This document shows, piece by piece, positions 55,401 to 64,000 of a stretch of 64,000 nucleotides of DNA. Source of the stretch: Streptomyces sp. NBC_01481 (GTDB taxonomy: Bacteria > Actinomycetota > Actinomycetes > Streptomycetales > Streptomycetaceae); assembly GCF_026339995.1 (NCBI RefSeq), contig NZ_JAPEPT010000001.1:1624501-1688500 (forward strand). The letters run 5' to 3'. The position numbers were made by a program, and so were the translations under genes. Each line of letters opens with the position of its first letter. The stretch's first letter is position 1. Below the pieces are notes generated by a model. The model worked only from the letters and a program-made list of their open reading frames with translations. It was not told the origin of the DNA and did not search any database.

Positions 55401-55592
55401 GTTCTGTCCGGCCGATCTTGCCGGGCTCGCGTGCCCTGGCACGCACTCCCCCGTAGCCCTTCGGGCACGGGACGTGCCCCCACGCCGCGTTGCGTCAGTC
55501 GCCGACGCTCCGCGTCGGCTCCATCCTCCGCCTTGCAGCTGCACGCACCAGACCCCGCTCACTGATCCGGCCTGATCGACCGGACAGAACCT
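55399..55592. mobile_element. MITE-like element with 19-bp terminal inverted repeats
   Basis: AGGTTCTGTCCGGCCGATC at 55399-55417 and its inverted counterpart at 55574-55592 match at 18 of 19 positions and bound 194 bp without a reading frame. Internal hairpins include GCGTGCC-ct-GGCACGC and GGGCACG-gga-CGTGCCC. No target duplication is obvious. I recall similar GGTTCTGTCCGG-ended short repeats in other Streptomyces genomes. The element lies between convergent genes and now supplies the last bases of the Rieske stop codon. Confidence 0.65.
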
Positions 55593-55600
55593 GAGCGGAC

Positions 55601-56533
55601 TCACTCCCAGTCCCAGTCGATCCCCAGGATTCCGGGCCGTACGCCCTGCTCCACCAGATGCACCGTGCGATGGCGCCCGCTCAGTGTGAGATCCGTCCGG
55701 GCCCCGCGCAGCGCACCCGTCGTGGCCTGCGCGAATCTCCGGCACCGCACCGGCAGCGCGCCCTCGTCGAAATGCACCTGCAGCACGTACTGCCCGCCCG
55801 CGAAGCCGAAGCCGCGCACATACTCGCTGCTCGGCCCGCCGGTCCCGTCCTCGAAGCCGTAGCCGAAGTAGTACGTCTCACCCGCGCGCAGCCGGGCGTC
55901 GAAGAGCAGCTCCGCGACGAGCACCCCGGTCTCGCGGTGCCACCGCACCCGCCCCGTGCGGCAGTTCTCCAGCGCGCTGACCTCCACCCGCGCCGGATCG
56001 CAGCCGGGGTCGCCGTGGTGGATGGCCAGATAGCGGTCGATCCCGTCGCGGTGGGCGCGTACGACATGCGCCGAGTCGCGCCCCAGCAGCTCGCGCCCCG
56101 ACCCGATCCGCACCCGCTCGTGGTGGCCCACCGTGTGCAGCCCGCCGTCGGGGGGTGACTCCAGATCGGCGAGCAGCTGCTCGACGGCGCCGGAGGCCTC
56201 CACCAGCGAGCGGTAGGAGCGCGCGGCGGGGCGCTCGACGTCCGTGCGCCCGCCGCCCTCGCCGGCATCGAGCAGCCTGATCAACGAGTTCCCGGGCAGT
56301 TCGAGTACGTCCTCCAGGGCGCGTACGGCGCGCAGTGACTCGGGCCGCTGCGGACGCCGCGCGCCCTGCTGCCAGTAACTCAGACTGGTCACCCCGACCT
56401 TGATGCCGCGGTGGGCGAGATGGTGCTGGACGCGCTGGAGTGGCAGTCCGCGCACCGCGAGCGCGGCGCGCAGGGCCAGATGGAAGGGGCCGGTGTGCAG
56501 CACCTGTGCCAGATCGGCCTCGGTGTGCCCCAT
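55601..56533 (-). CDS. XRE-like transcriptional regulator
   Basis: The 310-residue protein starts MGHTEADLAQVLHTGPFHLA. It has an N-terminal helix-turn-helix-like region (LRAALAVRGLPLQRVQHHLA, then KVGVTSLSYWQQGARRPQRP) and a large C-terminal domain with His/Asp-rich strands (HRDGIDRYLAIHHGDPGCDP) that could bind a ligand. GGAGGAACC immediately before the ATG at 56533 settles the start; the longer reading to 56902 is rejected. Related Streptomyces proteins are annotated as helix-turn-helix proteins of unknown target. It faces uvrC across 392 bp. Confidence 0.75.
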   Translation of the reverse strand: MGHTEADLAQVLHTGPFHLALRAALAVRGLPLQRVQHHLAHRGIKVGVTSLSYWQQGARRPQRPESLRAVRALEDVLELPGNSLIRLLDAGEGGGRTDVERPAARSYRSLVEASGAVEQLLADLESPPDGGLHTVGHHERVRIGSGRELLGRDSAHVVRAHRDGIDRYLAIHHGDPGCDPARVEVSALENCRTGRVRWHRETGVLVAELLFDARLRAGETYYFGYGFEDGTGGPSSEYVRGFGFAGGQYVLQVHFDEGALPVRCRRFAQATTGALRGARTDLTLSGRHRTVHLVEQGVRPGILGIDWDWE

Positions 56534-56690
56534 GGTTCCTCCAGCGGCCTTCGGGAAGCGAGTGAAATGGTCACGGTGGGGTGAGCCGCTGAGGGTGGGC
56601 GGCGACGGGCGTCCTGGTGGAACGGGACGGAAGGTGTTCACATCCCGGCTGTGGCATTCACAGCGCCGTGTCACCCCGCATTGAAGCGCG

Positions 56691-56719
56691 TTGACCTGCC
56701 CTCGACAAGGACTGATGCT
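56691..56719 (+). promoter_or_regulatory. second candidate promoter upstream of uvrC
   Basis: TTGACC, a 17-bp spacer and GATGCT resemble a principal-sigma promoter. It lies in the 392-bp stretch 56534-56925, which holds no convincing gene. A GGGAGG-preceded ATG at 56774 opens a short frame that overlaps the start of uvrC and could be an upstream frame on this transcript. Confidence 0.45.
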
Positions 56720-56896
56720 GAACCGCAGCTTCCGGACGCGCTCCTCCATCCCCACCCCATAGGGAGGATCGCGATGCGCAACGCTGATCGCCACGGCGGC
56801 CTGGCACCGCCGCCGCGCCTGGCGGCCCGGGGTTCCGCACCGGACCCGCGCGTGGGGTTCCAGGGCGGGGTCCCGGCACACACCACGGGCCCGCAC

Positions 56897-56918
56897 TGTC
56901 ACCCCCCGCCAGTAGGGT
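56897..56918 (+). promoter_or_regulatory. RecA-NDp/PafBC-type promoter of uvrC
   Basis: TGTCACCC, eight bases, TAGGGT. The -10 box is the consensus, spacing is exact, and the upstream half matches TGTCR but not the following GTG. The -10 ends seven bases before the uvrC ATG, the same geometry as ogt and polA. Confidence 0.5.
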
Positions 56919-56925
56919 GGAGCGC

Positions 56926-58908
56926 ATGGCAGACCCCTCCAGCTACCGCCCCAAGCCGGGACAGATCCCCGACTCGCCGGGGGTCTACAAGTTCCGCGAC
57001 GAGCACCGCCGGGTGATCTACGTCGGGAAGGCGAAAAGCCTGCGCCAGCGCCTCGCCAACTACTTCCAGGACCTCGCGAGTCTGCACCCGCGCACCCGCA
57101 CCATGGTCACCACGGCCGCCTCCGTCGAGTGGACCGTCGTCTCCACCGAGGTCGAGGCGCTCCAGCTGGAGTACTCCTGGATCAAGGAGTTCGACCCCAG
57201 GTTCAACGTCAAGTACCGGGACGACAAGAGCTATCCGTATCTCGCGGTCACCCTCAATGAGGAGTTTCCGCGGGTCCAGGTGATGCGCGGCGCCAAGAAG
57301 AAGGGCGTGCGCTACTTCGGTCCCTACGGCCATGCCTGGGCGATCCGCGAGACCGTCGACCTGATGCTGCGCGTCTTTCCCGTCCGTACGTGCTCCGCGG
57401 GGGTCCTGAGGAACCACCAGCAGAAGGGACGCCCCTGTCTGCTCGGCTACATCGGCAAGTGCTCCGCACCCTGTGTCGGCCGGGTCACCCCCGAGGAACA
57501 CCGCGAACTGGCCGAGGAGTTCTGCGACTTCATGGCCGGCCGCACCGGCACCTACATCCGCCGCCTCGAGAAGCAGATGACGGCGGCCGCCGAGGAGATG
57601 GAGTACGAGAAGGCGGCGAGGCTGCGCGACGACATAGGGGCGCTCAAGCGGGCCCTGGAGAAGAACGCGGTCGTGCTCGCGGACGCCACCGACGCCGATC
57701 TGATCGCCGTCGCCGAGGACGAGCTGGAAGCCGCCGTACAGATCTTCCATGTCCGCGGCGGACGCGTCCGCGGCCAGCGCGGATGGGTCACCGACAAGGT
57801 CGAGGCCGTCGACACCGCCGGCCTCGTCGAGCACGCGCTTCAGCAGCTGTACGGCGAGGAGAAGGGCGACGCGGTCCCCAAGGAAGTCCTCGTACCGGCG
57901 CTGCCCGAGGACACCGGCGCGGTCAGCCAGTGGCTGAGCGACCGCCGCGGCTCGAACGTCTCGCTGCGCATCCCCCAGCGCGGCGACAAGAAGGACCTGA
58001 TGGAGACGGTCCAGCGCAATGCCCAGCAGGCCCTCGCCCTGCACAAGACCAAGCGCGCCAGCGACCTGACGACCCGCTCGCGCGCCCTGGAGGAGATCGC
58101 CGAGGCCCTCGGCCTCGACTCGGCGCCGCTGCGGATCGAGTGCTTCGACATCTCCCACCTCCAGGGCGAGGACGTCGTGGCGTCCATGGTGGTTTTCGAG
58201 GACGGCCTGGCCCGCAAGAGCGAGTACCGCCGCTTCCAGATCAAGGGCTTCGAGGGACAGGACGACGTCCGGTCCATGCACGAGGTCATCAGCCGCCGCT
58301 TCAAGCGCTATCTGGCCGAGAAGGACAGGACGGGGGAGTGGATCGGCGAGGACGCCCCCGAAGACGCCCCGGAGGACGACGGCAAGCGCAAGCGTTTCGC
58401 GTATCCGCCGCAGCTCGTCGTGGTAGACGGCGGACAGCCCCAGGTGGCCGCCGCCCAGCGCGCACTCGACGAGCTCGGCATCGACGATGTCGCCGTCTGC
58501 GGACTGGCCAAGCGCCTGGAGGAGGTCTGGCTGCCGCACGACGACGACCCGGTGGTCCTGCCGCGCTCCAGCGAGGGGCTGTATCTCCTGCAGCGCGTCC
58601 GTGACACAGCTCACGACTTCGCCATCCGCTACCAGCGCTCCAAGCGGACCAAGCGCATCAGGATCAGCCCGCTCGACGCCGTGCCCGGTCTCGGCGAGAC
58701 CCGTAAGCAGGCGCTGATCAAGCATTTCGGCTCGGTGAAGCGGCTGAAGCAGGCGACAATCGAGCAGATCTGCGAGGTTCCCGGCATGGGTCGCAAGACC
58801 GCGGAGTCCGTGGTCGTGGCCCTTGCCCAGGCGGTTCCGGCCGCCCCTGCCGTGAATACGGCAACAGGAGAGATCATTGAAGAGAACGACGGGGGAAGTA
58901 CGACATGA
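56926..58908 (+). CDS. uvrC: excinuclease ABC subunit C
   Basis: The 660-residue nuclease makes both incisions in nucleotide excision repair. Domains: GIY-YIG nuclease (about 12-95, [20 protein letters not shown]), a Cys-rich region ([20 protein letters not shown], then KCSAPC), the UVR motif that binds UvrB (about 208-240), the RNase H-like endonuclease domain ([20 protein letters not shown] onward) and tandem helix-hairpin-helix motifs ([32 protein letters not shown]). ATG at 56926 matches homologs (MADPSSYRP). It is the first gene of an overlapping operon with rapZ, yvcK and whiA. Confidence 0.97.
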   Translation: MADPSSYRPKPGQIPDSPGVYKFRDEHRRVIYVGKAKSLRQRLANYFQDLASLHPRTRTMVTTAASVEWTVVSTEVEALQLEYSWIKEFDPRFNVKYRDDKSYPYLAVTLNEEFPRVQVMRGAKKKGVRYFGPYGHAWAIRETVDLMLRVFPVRTCSAGVLRNHQQKGRPCLLGYIGKCSAPCVGRVTPEEHRELAEEFCDFMAGRTGTYIRRLEKQMTAAAEEMEYEKAARLRDDIGALKRALEKNAVVLADATDADLIAVAEDELEAAVQIFHVRGGRVRGQRGWVTDKVEAVDTAGLVEHALQQLYGEEKGDAVPKEVLVPALPEDTGAVSQWLSDRRGSNVSLRIPQRGDKKDLMETVQRNAQQALALHKTKRASDLTTRSRALEEIAEALGLDSAPLRIECFDISHLQGEDVVASMVVFEDGLARKSEYRRFQIKGFEGQDDVRSMHEVISRRFKRYLAEKDRTGEWIGEDAPEDAPEDDGKRKRFAYPPQLVVVDGGQPQVAAAQRALDELGIDDVAVCGLAKRLEEVWLPHDDDPVVLPRSSEGLYLLQRVRDTAHDFAIRYQRSKRTKRIRISPLDAVPGLGETRKQALIKHFGSVKRLKQATIEQICEVPGMGRKTAESVVVALAQAVPAAPAVNTATGEIIEENDGGSTT

Positions 58909-59843
58909 CTGAGCACGACGGAGACGGAGCAGCAGACGTGAGTACGGGCACCACGATCGAGCCCGGCGGAGCCGCGGAGGCGGCCATCCCCGAGCTGGTC
59001 ATCATCTCCGGTATGTCGGGTGCCGGGCGCAGCACGGCCGCGAAGTGTCTCGAAGACCTCGGCTGGTTCGTCGTCGACAACCTGCCGCCCGCGCTGATCC
59101 CCACGATGGTGGAGCTCGGCGCCCGCTCGCAGGGCAATGTCGCCCGAATCGCCGTCGTCGTCGACGTACGCGGCAGGCGGTTCTTCGACAACCTTCGTGA
59201 ATCCCTCGCCGACCTGGACTCCAAGCAGGTCACGCGGCGGATCGTTTTCCTCGAGTCCTCCGACGAGGCCCTGGTCCGCCGTTTCGAGTCGGTCCGCCGT
59301 CCGCACCCGCTGCAGGGCGACGGCCGGATCGTCGACGGCATCGCCGCCGAGCGTGATCTGCTGCGCGAGCTGCGCGGCGACGCCGACCTGGTGATCGACA
59401 CCTCCAGCCTCAACGTGCACGAGCTGCGCGCCAAGATGGACGCTCAGTTCGCGGGCGACGAGAAGCCGGAGCTGCGCGCCACGGTGATGTCGTTCGGGTT
59501 CAAGTACGGACTGCCCGTCGACGCGGATCTCGTCGTCGACATGCGCTTCCTGCCGAACCCGCACTGGGTCCCCGAGCTGCGCCCCTTCACCGGCCTGAAC
59601 GAAGAGGTGTCGAACTATGTCTTCAACCAGCCCGGCGCCAAGGAGTTCCTCGACCGCTACACCGAGCTGCTCCAGCTGATCGCCGCCGGTTACCGCCGTG
59701 AGGGCAAGCGGTACGTGACCATCGCCGTCGGCTGCACCGGTGGCAAGCACCGCTCCGTCGCCACGTCCGAGAAGCTGGCCGCCCTGCTCTCCTCCGCCGG
59801 GATCGAGACCGTCGTCGTCCACCGGGACCTGGGGCGCGAGTGA
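58905..59843 (+). CDS. rapZ: RapZ-family nucleotide-binding protein
   Basis: The 312-residue protein belongs to the RapZ (YvcJ) family, which binds nucleotides and, in E. coli, guides RNase E to the GlmZ small RNA. The P-loop reads [12 protein letters not shown], with Arg replacing the usual Lys. The second part has [20 protein letters not shown] and the C-terminal [20 protein letters not shown] and [10 protein letters not shown] blocks that bind RNA or metabolite. Its ATG overlaps the uvrC stop (ATGA) and its stop overlaps the yvcK start (GTGA). In actinobacteria its role is unsettled. Confidence 0.93.
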   Translation: MTEHDGDGAADVSTGTTIEPGGAAEAAIPELVIISGMSGAGRSTAAKCLEDLGWFVVDNLPPALIPTMVELGARSQGNVARIAVVVDVRGRRFFDNLRESLADLDSKQVTRRIVFLESSDEALVRRFESVRRPHPLQGDGRIVDGIAAERDLLRELRGDADLVIDTSSLNVHELRAKMDAQFAGDEKPELRATVMSFGFKYGLPVDADLVVDMRFLPNPHWVPELRPFTGLNEEVSNYVFNQPGAKEFLDRYTELLQLIAAGYRREGKRYVTIAVGCTGGKHRSVATSEKLAALLSSAGIETVVVHRDLGRE

Positions 59844-60874
59844 CCGGACGCAACCTTCGTCTGAGGCGGCTGCGCAGGGCCACGCACGCGCCGACCGGAC
59901 GGAAACGCGGCGCGCAGCCCAAGGTCGTCGCGCTCGGCGGCGGCATGGGCCTGTCCGCTTCGCTCACCGCCCTGCGCCGTATCACCGGCGACCTCACCGC
60001 GGTCGTCACCGTCGCCGACGACGGCGGCTCCAGCGGCCGGCTCCGCGACGAGCTGGGCGTGCTGCCCCCCGGCGATCTGCGCAAGGCCCTGGCGGCACTG
60101 TGCGGCGACGACGACTGGGGCCAGACCTGGGCCCGCGTCATCCAGCACCGCTTCCAGTCCGAGGGCGACCTGCACGAACACGCGGTCGGCAATCTGCTGA
60201 TTGTCGCCCTGTGGGAGCAGCTGGGCGACCATGTCCTGGCGCTGGACCTGGTCGGCAAGCTGCTGGGCGCACACGGCCGGGTGCTGCCGATGTCCGCCGT
60301 GCCGCTGGAGCTCCAGGCGCTGGTACGGGGCCACGACCCGGCCCGCCCGGACGAGGTGGACACGGTCCGTGGCCAGGCCACCGTCGCGCTCACCCCGGGC
60401 GAGGTGCAGTCCGTGCACCTCGTCCCGCACGACCCGCCGGCCGTGCCGGAGGCCGTCGAAGCGGTCCTGGACGCCGACTGGGTGGTCCTCGGCCCCGGTT
60501 CCTGGTTCTCCTCGGTGATCCCGCATCTGCTGGTGCCCGAACTGCTGGACGCGCTGATCGAGACCAGGGCCCGCCGGGTCCTCTCGCTCAACCTCGCGCC
60601 GCAGCCCGGCGAAACAGATGGCTTCTCACCGCAGCGTCATTTGGAGGTTTTGGGACGACACGCGCCTAAACTCGCCCTGGACGTGGTGCTGGCCGACGAG
60701 GCCGCTGTGCCCGACCGCGAGTCCCTCGCCGACGCCGCAAAGCGGTTCGGCGCCGCGGTCGAGCTGGCGCCCGTGGCCTCGCCCAATGGTGTTCCGAAGC
60801 ATGATCCGGAGCTGTTGGCCGCCGCGTACGACCGTATTTTTCGGATGCATGGAAGGATCGGCCCATGGCGATGA
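59840..60874 (+). CDS. yvcK: YvcK/CofD-like protein (gluconeogenesis factor)
   Basis: The 344-residue protein has the CofD-like fold with [20 protein letters not shown] and [20 protein letters not shown], followed by [20 protein letters not shown] and [19 protein letters not shown]. The Bacillus homolog binds UDP-sugars and supports growth on gluconeogenic carbon and cell-wall synthesis. A basic N-terminal extension ([20 protein letters not shown]) precedes the fold. It overlaps rapZ at GTGA and whiA at its 3' end by 4 or 10 bases depending on the whiA start. Confidence 0.93.
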   Translation: MTGRNLRLRRLRRATHAPTGRKRGAQPKVVALGGGMGLSASLTALRRITGDLTAVVTVADDGGSSGRLRDELGVLPPGDLRKALAALCGDDDWGQTWARVIQHRFQSEGDLHEHAVGNLLIVALWEQLGDHVLALDLVGKLLGAHGRVLPMSAVPLELQALVRGHDPARPDEVDTVRGQATVALTPGEVQSVHLVPHDPPAVPEAVEAVLDADWVVLGPGSWFSSVIPHLLVPELLDALIETRARRVLSLNLAPQPGETDGFSPQRHLEVLGRHAPKLALDVVLADEAAVPDRESLADAAKRFGAAVELAPVASPNGVPKHDPELLAAAYDRIFRMHGRIGPWR

Positions 60875-61854
60875 CGGCAGCGGTGAAGGACGAAATCTCC
60901 CGGCTTCCCGTCACCCGGACCTGCTGCAGAAAGGCGGAGGTCTCGGCGATCCTTCGGTTCGCGGGCGGGCTGCATCTGGTCAGCGGCCGCATTGTGATCG
61001 AGGCGGAGCTGGACACCGGCATCGCGGCACGCCGGCTGAAGCGGGACATCCTGGAGATCTTCGGCCACAGCTCCGAGCTCATGGTGATGGCGCCGGGGGG
61101 ACTGCGCCGCGGCTCGCGCTATGTCGTACGGGTGGTGGCGGGCGGCGACCAGCTGGCCCGCCAGACCGGTCTGGTCGACGGCAGGGGCCGCCCGATCCGG
61201 GGACTGCCGCCGCAGGTCGTCTCGGGCGCCACGTGTGACGCGGAGGCCGCCTGGCGCGGCGCGTTCCTGGCACACGGTTCGCTCACCGAGCCGGGCCGCT
61301 CCTCCTCGCTGGAGGTCACCTGCCCGGGTCCGGAGGCCGCTCTCGCGCTGGTCGGCGCCGCCCGCCGGCTCTCCATCGCCGCCAAGGCGCGCGAGGTGCG
61401 CGGTGTGGACCGTGTCGTCGTGCGCGACGGGGACGCGATCGGCGCGCTGCTGACCCGCCTCGGCGCCCACGAGTCCGTGCTCGCCTGGGAGGAGCGGCGG
61501 ATGCGGCGCGAGGTGCGCGCCACCGCCAACCGCCTCGCCAACTTCGACGACGCCAATCTGCGCCGCTCGGCGCGCGCCGCGGTCGCCGCGGGCGCCCGCG
61601 TCCAGCGCGCGCTGGAGATCCTCGGCGAGGAGGTGCCCGAGCACCTCGCGGCGGCCGGACGGCTGCGCATGGAGCACAAGCAGGCGTCCCTGGAGGAGCT
61701 GGGCGCGCTCGCCGACCCGCCGCTGACGAAGGACGCCGTCGCGGGCCGTATCCGCCGACTGCTCGCGATGGCGGACAAGCGGGCCCAGGATCTCGGCATT
61801 CCGGGCACGGAGTCCAACCTCACCGAGGAGATGGCGGACGGCCTCGTGGGCTGA
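60865..61854 (+). CDS. whiA: sporulation regulator WhiA
   Basis: The 329-residue protein has an N-terminal LAGLIDADG-homing-endonuclease-like part ([54 protein letters not shown]) and a C-terminal helix-turn-helix (about 270-305, [20 protein letters not shown]). With WhiB it switches Streptomyces aerial hyphae to sporulation septation and binds GACAC sites. Two in-frame ATGs, 60865 and 60871, are possible; the second gives an ATGA overlap with the yvcK stop. Being last in the uvrC operon links a developmental gene to a damage-type promoter, though in S. coelicolor whiA also has its own promoter. Confidence 0.96.
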   Translation: MAMTAAVKDEISRLPVTRTCCRKAEVSAILRFAGGLHLVSGRIVIEAELDTGIAARRLKRDILEIFGHSSELMVMAPGGLRRGSRYVVRVVAGGDQLARQTGLVDGRGRPIRGLPPQVVSGATCDAEAAWRGAFLAHGSLTEPGRSSSLEVTCPGPEAALALVGAARRLSIAAKAREVRGVDRVVVRDGDAIGALLTRLGAHESVLAWEERRMRREVRATANRLANFDDANLRRSARAAVAAGARVQRALEILGEEVPEHLAAAGRLRMEHKQASLEELGALADPPLTKDAVAGRIRRLLAMADKRAQDLGIPGTESNLTEEMADGLVG

Positions 61855-61879
61855 TCCACCGTCACCGCTCGTTCCACCG

Positions 61880-61915
61880 ACCGCTGTCGCCGTTCACCCG
61901 AACGCCGACAGCGGT
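61880..61915. terminator. terminator hairpin after whiA
   Basis: ACCGCTGTCG-c-CGTTC pairs with GAACG-c-CGACAGCGGT around the loop ACCC: 15 pairs with one C-C mismatch, 26 bases after the whiA stop. Confidence 0.85.
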
Positions 61916-61948
61916 TGTATGTGCACTCCTTCGGACGGCGTGGCTGTC

Positions 61949-61977
61949 TTGACATGGCCATGGGGTGTGATGAGTCT
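61949..61977 (+). promoter_or_regulatory. promoter candidate of the M14 carboxypeptidase gene
   Basis: A consensus TTGACA is followed by a 17-bp spacer and GAGTCT, a plausible -10 for the principal sigma factor. It ends about 43 bases before the ATG. Confidence 0.5.
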
Positions 61978-62020
61978 GGCGTCTGTTCACTTTCCTGGCA
62001 GAAACCAGCAAGGGGGGCCA

Positions 62021-64000
62021 ATGAGACGAAGAGCGAGATCGATCCTCGCCGCCGTATCACTCCTGACAGCCGGACTCGCGGCCGCGCCGCTCGCCCAGGC
62101 ACAACCCGCGGGCGACGGCGACGGACTGTCCGTATGGCGCGCCCAAGTCACCAAGACCCAGGTCCCGCTGATCCTCGCGGCGGGCGCCGACGGTCATGAA
62201 CTGACCGAGCAGGTGCCCGACAAGGGCGCCGCCACCGTGGAGCTCTACCTCACCGACAAGCAGGCCGCCGCTCTGCGCAAGCAGGGCATCGAGGTCACCG
62301 AGCACACCGTCTCCTCCTCGGCCGAGAGGCGGGTGGCGGCAGCCGGCGACGGCGTCTTCCGCCCGTACGGCGGAGAGAACGGCCTGAAGCGCGAAATCCT
62401 CGCCACCGCGCAGGCCCATCCCGCCCTCACCAAGGTCGTCAGCATCGGCAAGACCGTCAAGGGCCAGGACATCCTCGCCCTCAAGGTCAGCAAGGGCGCC
62501 AAGAAGTTTCGGGACGGCTCCAAGCCCTCCACGCTGTACCTGTCCAACCAGCACGCGCGTGAGTGGATCACCCCGGAGATGACCCGGCGGCTGATGCACT
62601 ACTACCTGGCGAACTACGGCAAGGACCCGCGGATCACGAAGATCGTCGACTCCACCGAACTGTGGTTCGTCATCTCCGCCAACCCCGACGGCTACGACTA
62701 CACGTTCACCGGCACGGACGAGCGCCAGTGGCGCAAGAACCTCCACGACAACAACGGCGACGGCAAGATCACCCCGGGCGACGGCGTCGACCTCAACCGG
62801 AACTTCGCCTACAAGTGGGGCTACGACAACGAGGGTTCGTCCCCCGACCCGGCCTCCGAGACCTACCGCGGCACCGGCCCGGCGTCGGAGCCCGAGACCA
62901 GGGCGCTCGACGCCTTCGAGAGGCGCATCGGCTTCGAGTACGGCATCAACTACCACTCCGCGGCCCAGCTGATCCTGTACGGAGTCGGATGGCAGGTCGC
63001 CACCCCGACCCCGGACGACGTGCTCTACCAGTCCCTCGCCGGTACGCCGCAGAACTCCGCGATCCCCGGCTACCGCCCCCAGGTCTCCTCCGAGCTCTAC
63101 ACGACCAACGGCGAGGCCGACGGCCACGCGGCCAACGTCAACGGGATGATGATGTACACCCCGGAGATGTCGACCTGCGGGACCGCCTCGCGCATCGACC
63201 CCAACGACCCCTGGAACCCGGCCGACTGCGCATCGGTGTTCACCTTCCCCGACGACGAGAAGCTGATCCAGCAGGAGTTCGCCAAGAACATCCCCTTCGC
63301 GCTCTCCGTCGCCGAGACCGCGGCCCATCCCGACCAGCCCTCCTCCTCGCTCGGTCTGATGGCCGCGGACTTCACCCCCGACGCCTTCACCACCTCCTAC
63401 GCGCGCGGTGGCGACCAGGAAGTCTCTGTCGTCGCCCGTAAGTCCGTACGCGACAAGGAGCTCAAGTACCGCGTCAACGGCGGCCGTACCCACGACCAGA
63501 CGCTAAAGCGCTGGAAGGGCGGCGAGACCTATGGCGGGGACGACAACATCCGCTTCGACGAGTACCGCGCCAAGGTCAGGGACGGGGACGTCGGCGACAC
63601 GGTCGAGGTCTGGTTCACCGGCGAGACCCGGGCCGGAGAGCCCACCGCCAGCGAACACTTCACCTACACGATCGCCGAAAGGCCGCGCGCCGACACACTG
63701 GTGATCGCGGAGGAGGGCGGCACCGCCCCGGCGAAGAACACCGCCGCGTACACCAAGGCCCTCGCGGACAACGGCCGCCGTGCCGCGGTCTGGGACGTCG
63801 CGACGCAGGGCGTCCCCAGCGCCCTCGGCGTGCTCGACCACTTCAAGACCGTCGTCTGGTACACCGGCGCGGACCAGCCCTCCGCGGCGACCACCGGCGT
63901 CGTACGGGACTACCTCAACGAGGGCGGCAAGCTGATCAACGCCGGTGAGCAGGCCGGCGGCACGATCGACCTGGGCGGCGCGGACTCCAACGACTTCGCC
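62021..64000 (+). CDS. secreted M14-family zinc carboxypeptidase (3' end beyond window)
   Basis: At least 660 residues are encoded and the frame is still open at the window end. A signal peptide (RRRARSILAAVSLLTAGLAAAPLAQA) is followed by a propeptide-like region (about 30-130) and the M14 catalytic domain. That domain has NQHAREWITPEM (zinc HxxE), SANPDGYDYTFT, GVDLNRNF (Arg-binding site), INYHSAAQLILYG (third zinc His) and MYTPEM (catalytic Glu). Beyond residue 450 the sequence continues with a beta-rich domain (LKYRVNGGRTHDQTLKRWKG) and a region that resembles the immune-inhibitor-like or glutamine-amidotransferase-like tails of large secreted peptidases. AAGGGGGGCCA precedes the ATG. Confidence 0.9.
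   Translation, partial: MRRRARSILAAVSLLTAGLAAAPLAQAQPAGDGDGLSVWRAQVTKTQVPLILAAGADGHELTEQVPDKGAATVELYLTDKQAAALRKQGIEVTEHTVSSSAERRVAAAGDGVFRPYGGENGLKREILATAQAHPALTKVVSIGKTVKGQDILALKVSKGAKKFRDGSKPSTLYLSNQHAREWITPEMTRRLMHYYLANYGKDPRITKIVDSTELWFVISANPDGYDYTFTGTDERQWRKNLHDNNGDGKITPGDGVDLNRNFAYKWGYDNEGSSPDPASETYRGTGPASEPETRALDAFERRIGFEYGINYHSAAQLILYGVGWQVATPTPDDVLYQSLAGTPQNSAIPGYRPQVSSELYTTNGEADGHAANVNGMMMYTPEMSTCGTASRIDPNDPWNPADCASVFTFPDDEKLIQQEFAKNIPFALSVAETAAHPDQPSSSLGLMAADFTPDAFTTSYARGGDQEVSVVARKSVRDKELKYRVNGGRTHDQTLKRWKGGETYGGDDNIRFDEYRAKVRDGDVGDTVEVWFTGETRAGEPTASEHFTYTIAERPRADTLVIAEEGGTAPAKNTAAYTKALADNGRRAAVWDVATQGVPSALGVLDHFKTVVWYTGADQPSAATTGVVRDYLNEGGKLINAGEQAGGTIDLGGADSNDFA

Noticed and set aside
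55601..56902. 433-codon version of the XRE-like regulator
   Set aside because: GGAGGAACC directly before the ATG at 56533 marks the start; the upstream 123 codons overlap the uvrC promoter region and are Arg/Pro-rich noise.

Overview
The window is a piece of a Streptomyces-type actinobacterial chromosome. The evidence is very high GC with GC-rich third codon positions, many GTG starts, a chaplin, whiA in a rapZ-yvcK-whiA operon, TerD-family proteins, a mycothiol-type enzyme and DUF397/DUF5753 accessory genes. It runs from just before polA to just after whiA. From memory, this gene order (polA, rpsA, coaE, uvrB, uvrA, uvrC, rapZ, yvcK, whiA) is a conserved core locus of streptomycetes.

Layout. 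0-8 kb: a small lipoprotein/membrane-protein pair, a PaaI-type thioesterase behind a TetR-type operator, an FdhF/YdeP molybdopterin oxidoreductase, polA, and a repeat element at the convergent polA/DUF4184 junction. 8-14.6 kb: a secreted lytic transglycosylase, a 45-residue membrane peptide gene, a DUF3068 protein, the helicase gene hrpB and a methyltransferase. 14.7-26 kb: rpsA with a strong promoter and terminator, PAC2 protein, coaE, a TPR protein, an acyltransferase, DoxX, slipin, and a coupled SNF2 helicase/SWIM pair. 26-34 kb: an accessory stretch containing five decayed genes (DUF5753 regulator, ArsR-like regulator, SDR, P450, 2-hydroxyacid dehydrogenase) among intact ones (DUF397, secreted protein, HAD, amidohydrolase, chaplin, DUF2293). 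34-41 kb: a DUF7873 gene, a tract of tRNA-like fragments, a cupin, a pseudouridine-catabolism pair (psuG-psuK), an MFS transporter, ogt and an MHYT sensor. 41-54 kb: uvrB, two TerD proteins (one fused to an FtsK-like domain), TerC, a scrambled S66 peptidase pseudogene, small hydrolases and uvrA. 54-64 kb: a sugar kinase, a Rieske protein, a MITE-like element, a regulator, uvrC-rapZ-yvcK-whiA, and a secreted M14 carboxypeptidase cut by the window end.

The main result of the hunt is a shared promoter motif. polA, ogt, uvrB and uvrC each carry, 6-7 nt before the start codon, a motif of the RecA-NDp/PafBC type (TTGTCAGTG-N8-TAnnnT). This places transcription at or next to the start codon, so the mRNAs should be leaderless. 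The SNF2 helicase gene has the same motif further upstream. The window therefore holds a scattered LexA-independent DNA-damage regulon. Other notable items are an S66 peptidase gene with an internally inverted segment, a TerD protein with an apparently dead FtsK-like ATPase domain, a degenerate tRNA-like tract, a REP-like repeat family that also entered the hrpB reading frame, and a 194-bp MITE-like element.

I found no CRISPR array, rRNA, intact tRNA, insertion-sequence transposase or biosynthetic gene cluster.
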